Part shown: one piece after another, positions 51,289 through 60,851 of the stretch
How positions within the stretch are numbered: position 1 is the first letter of the stretch
Layout: the number at the start of each line of letters is the position of its first letter
From: Pycnopodia helianthoides
Taxonomy: Eukaryota; Echinodermata; Asteroidea; Forcipulatida; Asteriidae
NCBI GenBank assembly: GCA_032158295.1
Contig: CM063246.1
Coordinates: forward strand, 14,481,168-14,545,167
Length of the DNA: 64,000 nucleotides
Direction: 5' to 3'
Position numbers and translations under genes: made by a program
The notes under the pieces: generated by a model
What the model was told of the DNA's origin: nothing
Databases searched by the model: none
The model's input: the letters and a program-made list of their open reading frames with translations, nothing else

Positions 51289-51382
51289 GGCAATGATTTC
51301 CAGACAGGTCATTGACCCTTTTTTCCCCCCAAATTCTTGGGTCGATTTCATCTCCGGTTCCGGATTGCTCATTGTCGGCCAT
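51289..51382 (-). CDS. Possible first coding exon
   Basis: Minus-strand ATG at 51382 in GTCAAAATGGCC, a strong start context, gives 31 residues beginning MADNEQSGTGDEIDPRIW. The frame meets a donor-like GTAAGC at 51288 after one base of a codon. An in-frame upstream ATG (MSDDPFRRYS) also exists. No partner exon or family is recognised, so this is a weak prediction based on context and splice site only. Confidence 0.25.
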
Positions 51383-52113
51383 TTTGACGGCCACACTGTA
51401 ACGTCGGAACGGGTCATCAGACAAACTAAGCAGGAACCGGAGTAGGTTGAGCTACACCCACAGCACAGGCCTGACAAAACAACCTTTGTGTTTGGTAGTC
51501 CTGTTGTTTGGAGCAGATGTGACACTAAGGTACATTTTTAGGGCGGGGTACAATGGGGTGCATCATTATTGTTTCTAGTGGGGGGCCAACAAAAAACTGT
51601 AGTTTAGATTGCACTATCACTGCCTGCACTTAACAATCTGTATACCTGTATGATTCGAACCAAAAATGGTGTTGCCGAGCTCTAAAGCTACATATCTTTC
51701 CGTTTTTGTGTTTTATGAAAGCCCTGCTTGAAACGAGAAGGAAAACTTTGGTTAGAAATGGTTAAATCAATATAAAAGCGTAGACAGAAATGAGGGCTTA
51801 CAGAATTGAGACTTAATACGTCTATACCCAGAGTCAAAGAACTTGAACTAAAGTCCAACCAAGTCCAAGAGTCGACCAAACTTGTACGTCTGTAAGAAAA
51901 CTACCGTACGTAAACGACAAAAAACGACTAGCATCAAAATTTTAAATACTATATTTAGAAAAATATTTGTTTTCTGCACAAAAATTACTGACAAATTAAC
52001 TCTTATTTAAGAAATTTCAAAATGATAAGAAAAAAAAAAGTTGTGCATGCCGTTTTGGCGGGAAACAAATATCAGAATAATGAGAAAAGCAACGAGACAC
52101 AATAATAACCTTA

Positions 52114-52242
52114 GTACTGATGACGTCACAGTTTGTTTACCACTTTGCAGAAGAATGGACAACCATTGTGTCTCTGCTCAACTGTCGGAAACGCAGTACC
52201 CAAATAGTCAATGCAGTAAACAAACTGTGACGTCATCAGTAC
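52114..52242. repeat. 27-bp perfect inverted repeat with CRE core
   Basis: gtactgatgacgtcacagtt continuing to tgtttac (52114-52140) is exactly inverted at 52216-52242, around a 75-base spacer. Each arm contains TGACGTCA, the cAMP-response-element palindrome. It could be a tiny MITE or a folded regulatory structure; position alone does not tell. Confidence 0.85.
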
Positions 52243-52680
52243 AGGAGTCTATTTAGTCACCTATAGTTTCATACCATAACAACAGAGGTGGGTTTGGGCA
52301 CAGTAACCATTAAGCCACAGCTAAAACAATTTTTGGTTGTGGGGCCGCCAAAACGCACTCGTGGTGATGAAGAAAGAGCAATTTTCTGTCATTCTTTTTG
52401 TTTTAAATCGGGAACCGGCGTTGCATGCAGGGAACCGGCGTTGCATGCAGCGAACCAGGCAACATTAAATGCCTTGCAATGAAGGTAGTTTGTGTCGGAC
52501 TTGGTACTTTGACCCAGGCCTGCTTCTCAACAGCAACGTCAAGGTCTACGACTGAGGCCAACTCTGTTCCTTGCTCTATGGGCCCACCAACTTTGATTCG
52601 AACAGCGCCATATTCAGTACACACAAGTGTATCAACCAAATTAATGGCTGGAAAGGTCCTGTAACGAAAACCATCCTCAT

Positions 52681-53046
52681 CTACAGATCGCCAAAATCAG
52701 CAACATATATTCTGTAATAACACACCCAATATGTACCAGCGAAGGTGCAAAAAGCCAGGGGGAATAACACTCTCGACATCCTGTCGATTCGCAGCGCAAA
52801 GAGCTTGGTTCGTTTCCGGTCCGCCAGTCCCTGTTGTTGAAGTTTGCTGTACGCCGTCTCCACATCCCCGTCTTGACTGCCGTAAGAGTTCTTTCGGACC
52901 GTTCTGTAACTGGTGTGGTAGTTGTATCTACTGCCGAAGCGGTTGTTGCTGTCTGAGTCTGGGTCGTGGTCGGAGTAATCTCTGGAAGACGGGGCTTTGT
53001 TGCTGCTGTACGAGTTGCAGTGGTTCTGGGACTTGTGTTTGTCGTA
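52681..53046 (-). CDS. Cys-loop receptor subunit, terminal exon (M3-M4 loop and M4)
   Basis: The acceptor CTTCTATTTACAG ends at 53047. The exon is phase 0 and encodes 121 residues to TAG at 52683-52681. The first about 75 residues are the hydrophilic cytoplasmic loop, rich in Ser, Asp, Asn and Tyr (SSRDYSDHDPDSDSNN). Then comes a basic stretch (RKRTKLFAL) and M4, RIDRMSRVLFPLAFCTFAGT followed by YWVCYY, with the family-typical I-D-x-x-S-R-x-x-F-P pattern. A short extracellular tail ends FGDL. It joins in phase to the M3 exon at 58837 across a 5.8-kb intron, although an extra loop exon between them cannot be excluded. It is the 3' end of an anion-channel-type pentameric receptor in the plasma membrane. 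Confidence 0.9.
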   Translation of the reverse strand, partial: YDKHKSQNHCNSYSSNKAPSSRDYSDHDPDSDSNNRFGSRYNYHTSYRTVRKNSYGSQDGDVETAYSKLQQQGLADRKRTKLFALRIDRMSRVLFPLAFCTFAGTYWVCYYRIYVADFGDL

Positions 53047-53108
53047 CTGTAAATAGAAGAGACACCTCATGATAGAGTTATACACGATTGTGCACTTGGT
53101 GCCGTGAC

Positions 53109-53232
53109 ATTACTGTAACAAAGTGCTACATGGAAACGTGCTTGGACGAACACGTTCCCGGAGGGTGTGCGATTACTGTAACAGGTGCTACATGGAAACG
53201 TGCTTGGACGAACACGTTCCCGGAGGGTGTGC
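53109..53232. repeat. Tandem duplication of about 63 bp
   Basis: attactgtaac at 53109 recurs at 53172. Both copies run through gctacatggaaacgtgcttg and end cccggagggtgtgcg. The copies are almost identical, so the duplication is recent. It lies 60 bases from the M4-exon acceptor. Confidence 0.85.
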
Positions 53233-53295
53233 GTTCTCACAAAGTAAAGGTCCCGTGTACACGACCATTTCACGACAAATGCTTGAAAACGTGCT

Positions 53296-53637
53296 TTAAA
53301 GGCCCAGTACACTATTGGTAAGATCGAAAAACACAATGTTCACAGATTCACACATAACTTACATAATTTAAAGTAAGTAATGGTAGAAAGGGTTCCTTAA
53401 AATATTTCTGCCTAAAATGCTATCGTTTTTGAGAAACGAGTAAAACAATAGTAATTATCGCGCGCGATAGTTTGAAAAAACAGAAAACACATAAGATCTC
53501 TTTTCACTATTTTCTCGTGACCTCGATGACCAATTGAGCTCAAACTTTCACAGGTTTGTTTGTTCATGCATATGTTTAATCACACCAAATGTGGACACTG
53601 ATTTTGAGCTGTTACCAAAAGTGTACAATACCTTTAA
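53296..53637 (+). mobile_element. TTAA MITE, diverged family 2
   Basis: Starts ttaaaggcccagtacactat and ends accaaaagtgtacaatacctttaa with TTAA at both ends. The interior retains gatgaccaattgagctcaaa and ttcacaggtttgt, as in family 2. Confidence 0.8.
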
Positions 53638-53679
53638 AACGATTTAATGAAGCACCATTTACGCCAACAACAAATAACA

Positions 53680-54135
53680 TTCGAATCCGTTAATACGGAT
53701 TTACAATCCGTCATTATACAGATTCACAATCTGCAAATAAGGCCCTCCTTTTTTTATCCGTAAAAACGGACTAAGAACACTTTGTGAATCCGCAGTAACG
53801 AATTGTTCATCCGCAATCGGACTATGGATCCGTAATAACGGACTGTAAATCCGTAATAACGAATTGTGAATCACGCAATAACGTGATGCGAATCCGTAAT
53901 AACAAACAGTAAATCCGCAATAACAAACAGTAAATCCGCAATAACGGGATGTGAATCCGTAATAACAAACAGTAAATCCGCAATAACGGGATGTGAATCC
54001 GTAATAACAAACAGTAAATCCGCAATAACGGGATGTGAATCTGTAATAACAAACAGTAAATCCGTAATATCGGATTGTGAATCCGCAACAACGTATTATG
54101 AACCCAATGGACTGTGAGTCCGTAATAACGACACT
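53680..54135. repeat. 21-bp satellite with 42-bp higher-order unit
   Basis: Built of gaatccgtaataacggatt-like 21-mers. In the centre, gggatg recurs at 53946, 53988 and 54030, exactly 42 bases apart, so two 21-mer variants alternate. The minus-strand frames at 53701-54195 and 53822-54091 are translations of this repeat and are not genes. Confidence 0.9.
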
Positions 54136-54164
54136 AAAGGGCATTCGATTCCAATTGGTGCAGA

Positions 54165-54168
<4 letters not shown>

Positions 54169-54196
<28 letters not shown>

Positions 54197-54350
54197 TCCT
54201 TACGGATCCGGTTTGTGGGGTACTGCTATTGTTGTTCTATTATTCCCTTTTCTGAAGAATTCCCTTGTGGGGCCCAATTGTTCCTATTGAAATGACCTTG
54301 TGGGTCCATTGTTCCATTGTTGTCAGGACCCCACATATGCCCTTCTGTGT

Positions 54351-54399
<49 letters not shown>
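54169..54399. repeat. Two CA microsatellites
   Basis: (CA)n at 54169-54195 and a longer (CA)n at 54353-54399, separated by unique text. They directly follow the 21-bp satellite. Confidence 0.95.
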
Positions 54400-54401
<2 letters not shown>

Positions 54402-55820
54402 AACTTTTTAGACGTTGTGCATTGGGCACAAAGGTGCAACTTAAGAGCCATAACCAGAGGCTCCGGAATTACCGGTTATAGCATTTTTGAAAAAGACCCA
54501 GTTTCAATTTGTCTCTCATCTTAGTTGCACCTATTCGTTCAGCTAGCCGCATCTGGCAGGTAGCATCCCGTTCCATTTGTCCACAGGTTTAATTTTTGTC
54601 CATTAAATCGGCATAAAGTGTGTCTCCATTAGCAAATAGGCTGCTGGTGAAACTGAGAACGAGAACACCAGATATTACACCGGAGGCCTATCCTGCTAGA
54701 GTTACGACCTCCAGTCGCTTTACTCGGTTACTGTCAGCGCACGGTCAACGGATGGAAACAGAAGATGATTTCGAGACGGATCCTGTTTCTGGAAAGGGTG
54801 CTTCCTAAAGGTGAAATCATACTTAGAAAATCTCCTTTCCGGTTGTATTTTTTCCAGGTCTCTCCTTCAGAGACAGAAAAAGTGGATAGAAGAAAATGAA
54901 AGAGTCTGCACACGGCATTTTTATACATATTTAATAGGTTTGCTCATTCGAAGCAAGTTGAATGTGGAACACATGTTCGAGACTACTCGTCCTATTGACA
55001 GCGTACTTCCGTTGTATCCGTTTTGGCAATGAGGTCCTTATGGTTCCACTTTTACTTGTTTGACTCGAGCTCTACAGTCTTTTCCTTTTTGGCGGTGAAC
55101 CCCTCGAGTATAGACCACTATCATGCTGCCACCATCTTGGTCATGTTCCTTGTATCCAATACCAACAACGAATAATACAATTCTCTGCACAAAATGGAAC
55201 CAGACTGTTTTTTCCTTCCAGCCTCGGTTTGGTTACATTGATTTGAATGGGAGAGAATCAAGGTGGCCGCACCATGACAGAGGTCTAATCTGGAAGTTTT
55301 AGGTGTCCCCTCGTTTCGACAGCGAATTATTTAAACCACCATATCTCAGCGACAAACTATGCACTTGCAATCATTTTCTCGCCACTTTTAAACTTTAAAG
55401 GTCAATCCATTAAAGTGAGTTTTTGAAATATGCTCAACAAGTAAAAGTTAACGTCCAGAAGTAGGTTTCCGAAGTCTTTTTGCAGCACCCAGAGCTTCCC
55501 CCTTCCTATGCCCCTTCTTATGCCCCCCGCCCTCCCTTGTGTCCCTTTTCAACACGTCTCCGTAAAGCCTCATGTATGCTGAGGACAGGTGTCCTATAAT
55601 ATTGGTTTCTCTCTCGTCTTTCATGTCAACGTACGATGTCTAGACAACACCGTAATCTTAGGTGTATGTTCTTTCGATTACCATGATCATTCCACGGGTG
55701 CATGCATGCAACGTACACGAGTACAACTCGAGTTTCGTATTTCACCCGGGTCTCAGGTTTTTAAAAGTAACAACATTTCCCTCGCCTGGTTTTCTGATCC
55801 CGTCAGATGGGGTTGCCTCC

Positions 55821-56212
55821 TTAAAGGAACATTACGAATTGGTTTTTGCTAACAAAACAGTTGCTGGCAGTGTAAGCACTTTATGTAATCCACCATATAC
55901 ATAAACTGACAAACCTGTAGAAGTTTGAGATCGATCGGCCATCTGGGTCACGAGAAAATAGTGAAAAACCCATTACACATTTGCATGAAATCATATAGAT
56001 TCAACAAATGAATAAAACGCTCACTGAGCGATAAACTCCAATCGGAAAACTAGTTTATTCATTTCTCATCAAATTTGGTATTTCAGACAGAAATATTTCA
56101 AGGGATGTTTTCTACTATCATCATCATTAGACTGTGTAAGTTTTATGTAAATCTGTGATCAAAAGTATATTTTACAGTTTTTTTTCTTACCAATTCTGTA
56201 ATGTTCCTTTAA
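55821..56212 (+). mobile_element. TTAA MITE, family 1
   Basis: Starts ttaaaggaacattacgaatt (one base lost against the consensus end) and ends attctgtaatgttcctttaa. It matches the 3039 element closely across its full length, including gatcgatcggccatctgggt. Confidence 0.85.
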
Positions 56213-56764
56213 GTATGAGTCATTACACTTAACAGAATGTATGTGAAAGGTCACAGTCTGCAATGTACACCATGCGGGTTACCTTCTGTTCATGTTTTGT
56301 CTGTACCTTTCGATCAATTGGCTGTAGTCTCAAGTGCTCTCGTCAAAGAAATCCCTCCAAATGTATTTCCTAATTACAAAAAGATTACTCCCCGATCACT
56401 GCATCCTAACATTTTTTTGGAAAAAAGTGCAATGACTTTCATCGAGAAAAAAAGAAGAAGTTTATGCCGGTTTTTTATCTGCGCAAGTCTCGCGTGTACT
56501 CGAACTTCCTTTACCAAATTGGTCCCAAACCTCCACTGACTTTTACATGTGCGTGATTCTGTTTCTTCAAAAATCGGTCAGTTTAACGAAGTTTATAGCT
56601 ATAACAATTACATCATGCTGTTGGGAATGTAAAATTTTGCCACGAAATATATGAAAGTCAAATAAAAAAAATAAAAAAAACCTGATAATAAGGTTTGACC
56701 TCCGTTTCCGGTTTATTTGATAAACGATTAAGAACTTTTTACCCGAATTCCGTTCATGTTATCG

Positions 56765-57132
56765 TTAAAGGCAAAGTATACCTTTGGTTTTTGGGACGTT
56801 TGATTGTTTTAATTCTATATCAATGTAGATATGTACAGAAAAAAAACTAACCTGTGAAAATTTCATTTCAAAAGGTGGTTGCGTTTTTTAAATATCGCCA
56901 AAATCCGCAGCGAATAATTATGTCCATGCATGAATAGGCAATCTGAGAAACGTTTCTAAGACTCCAATTTTGGGGATAAAAACTGACATTTTTTTCCCAC
57001 TTTCACAGTATTTTGAATTGAAATATTTCTCAAAATGCTTTATACTATCGAAAGTTGCTTTACTTCTAACCAAGTAAATTTGTATTGCCATTGATTTTAA
57101 AGAGTGATTACCAATCGTATACCTTCCCTTTA
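56765..57132 (+). mobile_element. TTAA MITE, family 3
   Basis: Starts ttaaaggcaaagtatacctt and ends cgtataccttccctttaa with TTAA flanks. A sister copy is at 59858. Confidence 0.8.
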
Positions 57133-57274
57133 AACCTATTCACTGGTAGCACAAATTGGGGTGTGAATGGCAAAGGGAGTTTCTTCAATAACAAGCATCC
57201 TCGTCCCAAGTGTTAATTTTGTTTCAATGTTAATTCTAACAAATTATTTGTATGGTATAAAATTGAAGCTTTAT

Positions 57275-57668
57275 TTAAAGGAGCATTACAGAATTGGTAA
57301 AAAAAAAACTTGTAAAATATACTTTTTGATCACAGATTTACATAAAACTTACACAGTCTAATGATGATGATAGTAGAAAACATCCCTTGAAATATTTATG
57401 TCTGAAATGCCATATTTGATGAGAAGTGAATAAACTAATTTTCCGATTGGAGTTTATCGCTCAGTGAGTGTTTTATTCATTTGTTGAATCTATATGATTT
57501 CATGCAAATGTGTAATGGGTTTTTCACTATTTTCTCGTGACCCAGATGGCCGATTGATCTCAAACTTCTACAGGTTTGTCAGTTTATGTATATGGTGGAT
57601 TACATCAAGTGCTTACACTGCCAGCAACTGTTTTGTTAGCAAAAACCAATTCTGTAATGTTTCTTTAA
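57275..57668 (-). mobile_element. TTAA MITE, family 1
   Basis: Starts ttaaaggagcattacagaat and ends attctgtaatgtttctttaa. It is inverted relative to 55821, and both termini carry one substitution against the family consensus. Confidence 0.85.
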
Positions 57669-58170
57669 AACAAAGTTTCGACTTCATAGAAAAAATATAG
57701 TCTTCGTTGAGTTGTTTTTCTCGTTTTCGACACTCTATTGCCTAGCACGTATTCCACACGCTATGAAGTTGTATTATCACCCATGAAAGGCTGAACTAAT
57801 AATACCAGCATTCTCAAAGTTTCAGGTAGTTTGTGATTTGCCCATAGTCACCTCCAAACAAAATGTAGAATTAACATAAACTCATACGTTTATGTACAGT
57901 GCAAAAGTTCACACGACGTTCCAAGACTTTGAAAGGTTCGTATTTATAATAATGGCATTTTTGTTAGTGATAATCTGTATTTGTTTCACAGCATTTCGTA
58001 CAATAAGTCTTCGATTGGATGTGTGATTGTTGAATGCAATCATTGATTTAACAACATCTTCTTAAAAATATTTGCATTAAAGAGGTTTATATCATCACAA
58101 TTGTATAATTGTCAATGTATTGCCTTGTTTGCTGTTGATAAACTGGATTGATTATTTTGTCGGCTCAGTG

Positions 58171-58781
58171 CTATAAGGTCCTTAACAAACGTGATGGACA
58201 AAAGGTCGTTAACAAATAATTTTGTTTAAAGCCTATAAAACAAAATAATAAAGTACAACTATCAGAAATTAATGTTTCCTTGTGAAAATTGATTTTCATA
58301 AGGAAACATTAATTTCTGATAGTTGTATTTTATTATTTTGTTTTATAGGCTTTAAACAAAATAATTTGTTAACGACCTTTCGTCCGTCACGTTTGTTAAA
58401 GGAACGTTACAGAATTGGTTTTTGCTAACAAAACAGTTGCTGGTAGTGTAATCACTTTATGTAATCCACCATATACATAAACTGACAAACCTGTTGAAGT
58501 TTGAGATCGATCGGCCATTTGGTCACGACAAAATAGTGCAAAACCGTTTACAAATTTGCATGTGTTATACAATGCATGAATAAAACGCTCATGAGCGATA
58601 AACACCAATCGGAAATTAGTTTGATTTATTTCTCATCAAATATGGCATTTCAGACAGAAATATTTCTAGGGATGTTTTCTACTATCATCATCATTAGACC
58701 TTGTAAGTTTTATGTAAATCTGTGACCAAAAGTATATTTTACAATTACCAATTCTGTAATGTTCCTTTAAGGACCTTATAG
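58171..58781. mobile_element. Large foldback element, one arm interrupted
   Basis: The left arm ctataaggtccttaacaaac runs to about 58290. The right arm runs from 58291 to 58399 and resumes at 58771-58781 (ggaccttatag). The arms are about 95 percent identical when inverted and meet without a loop. The family 1 TTAA element at 58396-58770 sits inside the right arm. Confidence 0.9.
58396..58770 (+). mobile_element. TTAA MITE, family 1, nested
   Basis: Starts ttaaaggaacgttacagaat and ends attctgtaatgttcctttaa. The host sequence, read from the intact left arm, is gtttgttaaggacc with a single TTAA; here TTAA appears on both sides of the element. This shows directly that insertion duplicated TTAA. 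Confidence 0.92.
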
Positions 58782-58836
58782 TTCTCACGCGACGATTTTG
58801 TAATGAACCAGAAGAATATATAATAAATCAATTTAC

Positions 58837-58986
58837 CGGGGAAGGTTCTTTAAAGGAGTCCCTTGATGCAGCCCACCGTATAAGTTTCTCTGCCTTGTCC
58901 CTTGTCCATAAATAGTGTACAATAGCATACTCAAAGAGACTACCGATTACGAACGACAGGCAAGCATCAAACCAGAGATCGATCGC
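58837..58986 (-). CDS. Cys-loop receptor subunit, M3 exon
   Basis: A 150-bp, phase 0-0 exon between acceptor CTCTGTCAACAG (ending 58987) and donor GTAAAT (from 58836). It encodes 50 residues beginning AIDLWFDACLSFVIGSLFEY, the M3 helix in the family-typical form (A-I-D-x-W...F-E-Y-A). A charged start of the cytoplasmic loop follows (WTRDKAEKLIRW). The 5' boundary, directly after V-S-Y-T-K of the previous exon, is the same junction as in vertebrate glycine receptor genes as I recall them. Next coding exon: 52681-53046. Confidence 0.92.
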
Positions 58987-59857
58987 CTGTTGACAGAGGG
59001 AGAAAAAAAAGACGAAGGGTTTAGTTGTTTGTGGCAGATATGGCAAACATTTGGGGGAATTGTGCCTCGATGATAGAAGCAAGGAATTTGGCACACAGTC
59101 AGAGTATGTCATGAGAAAGAAATTTGGCCATCGCAGATTTCGATGTTGAAAAATTGTAGGTAGGAAAAAATTGCTTTTTTTTTTTATAGAGAAAGCAATT
59201 TCCAAAATTTGCAAAATGGCTGCCATTGCTTGTTGCTCTGTTTTTGTTCAATGGACAAATCTGCGGTAGCCCTACAGCCAAAAATTAATTTCATGACGTA
59301 CTGTTTCCTGAAATAAGAAAATTGCCGTTCTTTCACTGTTAGATATTAACCTAGTTCGTTCCACAAAAAATTATCACATATTATTGCTTTTGGAAGAGCA
59401 TACTTCAATCATTTAGTTTTCATTAAACAAATCAAATGGCGTAACTAGACATTTTCAATTGTGTGTGTGGTGGGTTTTTTTTTGGGGGGGGGGTGGGGGA
59501 TACAGGCGGGGGCGTAGAAATTACTTGAGGCTTTAAATTTGTCCAATAGTTGATTTAATAAATAACTTATTTATGCATTACTGAGTTGATGGTCTTGGTT
59601 TGAACGTGTCACTGTTGAACATGCACTGCCGACTCGCAGCACTCACAAACGGACAATAATGGTAATTCCGATCGTGCACGTTTCTGTCTGTAATTGAGAT
59701 ATAACTTATAAGTTCACACTGTTTGATTTGTTTTTGCTGAGGGATTTACACAGTAGTTTAATTTTCTTAGATTGGGGGCGGGGGGGGGGAGAGGTTGGTA
59801 AAGGCAAGCATTTTGAATAAACTAAAATAATCGTGACATCCTCACCCTACTGTAGTT

Positions 59858-60260
59858 TTAAAGGCAAAGTATACGTTTGTTTTTTTTGGAACCGTTCGAT
59901 TGTTTTAATCCTATATAAATGTAGACTATACAAGAAAAGTAACCTGTGAAAATTTCATTTCAAAAGGTGGTAGCGTTTTTGAGATATCGCCAAAATTCTG
60001 GAGCGGTTATGTCCACGCAGGAAGAATAATCCCTAATAGGAATACACAATCTGAGAAACGTTTCTGACAGACAAGTTTCTCAGATTCAAATTTTGGGGGA
60101 TATTAACTGACATCTTTTTCCATATCCACATTATTTTGAATTGAAATATTTCTCAAAATGCTTTACACTATTGAAAGTTGCTGTACTTCTAACCATTCAG
60201 GGTAAGTTTTTATTGCCATAATTTTTTTAGAGTGATACCAATCGTATACCTTCCCTTTAA
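59858..60260 (+). mobile_element. TTAA MITE, family 3
   Basis: Starts ttaaaggcaaagtatacgtt and ends cgtataccttccctttaa, TTAA on both sides. It matches 56765-57132, with a small internal duplication around cacaatctgagaaacgtttc. Confidence 0.8.
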
Positions 60261-60719
60261 AGAACTAAACCATTAAGCGGTTACATATTTATAATCATGC
60301 ATTCATAAACGTATAGTTTCTATTGTAATTGGACATCTGAAAACAAAAAAACAGAAATACCCCCGGATATGTGCAATGACATAAGCGCAACCGGTTGCCC
60401 CATCAACATGTCAGACTGACAAGCGATAGTGGCGGCGCCAAAACCTGGGCATTGTTTACCAAGGCGGCAAGCGCGCGAGCAATCCTTGCGTAAAGCAATC
60501 AGTGGACCCCCCAAACTCAGTCGAACCCTAGAGCGACAATTCCTCCTCCAGCCGGGCGATGACTACGGCCATTAAAGCTCTCCAAACGTAACAGTCGTCG
60601 ATCCAATAGATCGTGCCTAATGTGTTGATGAAGGAGACACCACGAGGCACAGGGTAAACATTTGCGTTAGGTCACACCGGCTATCTGTTACACGGGGGAC
60701 TCGTCCGTGTTATCCAAAA

Positions 60720-60851
60720 AATGATACAGTATTTTATGTCGCGCAGAACGAAGCAGATGCCGAAAACATTCTTGCCCATCTCGAGTTTGAAACTGACGCT
60801 GGTCATTTTCTCGTCAGACAGATAAGCCATAACGAAATACTGCATTGTAAG
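60720..60851 (+). CDS. Possible SH2-like exon fragment
   Basis: In the plus frame NDTVFYVAQNEADAENIL is followed by eight residues and then AGHFLVRQIS, and the frame reaches a donor (AAG then GTAATA) at 60851. The spacing of F-Y...A-E-x-x-L...G-x-F-L-V-R matches the start of SH2 domains (helix A, then the FLVR strand whose Arg binds phosphotyrosine). The usual Trp and the helix A Arg are missing, and I found no clear acceptor; the frame is open back to about 60616. The opposite strand is also open here (60681-60893). It could be an exon of a nested gene, a pseudo-exon, or chance. Confidence 0.3.

Larger units (their letters stand above)
53047..58836 (-). other. Receptor intron between M3 and M4 exons
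   Basis: A 5.8-kb intron with GT...AG ends. It holds a 63-bp tandem duplication (53109-53232), five TTAA elements, the 21/42-bp satellite, two CA microsatellites and a large foldback. About one third is TTAA-element sequence. No extra receptor exon was seen. Confidence 0.75.

Noticed and set aside
53701..54195. 164-codon minus-strand ORF with repeats
   Set aside because: Read through the 21-bp satellite and the CA microsatellite; no domain.
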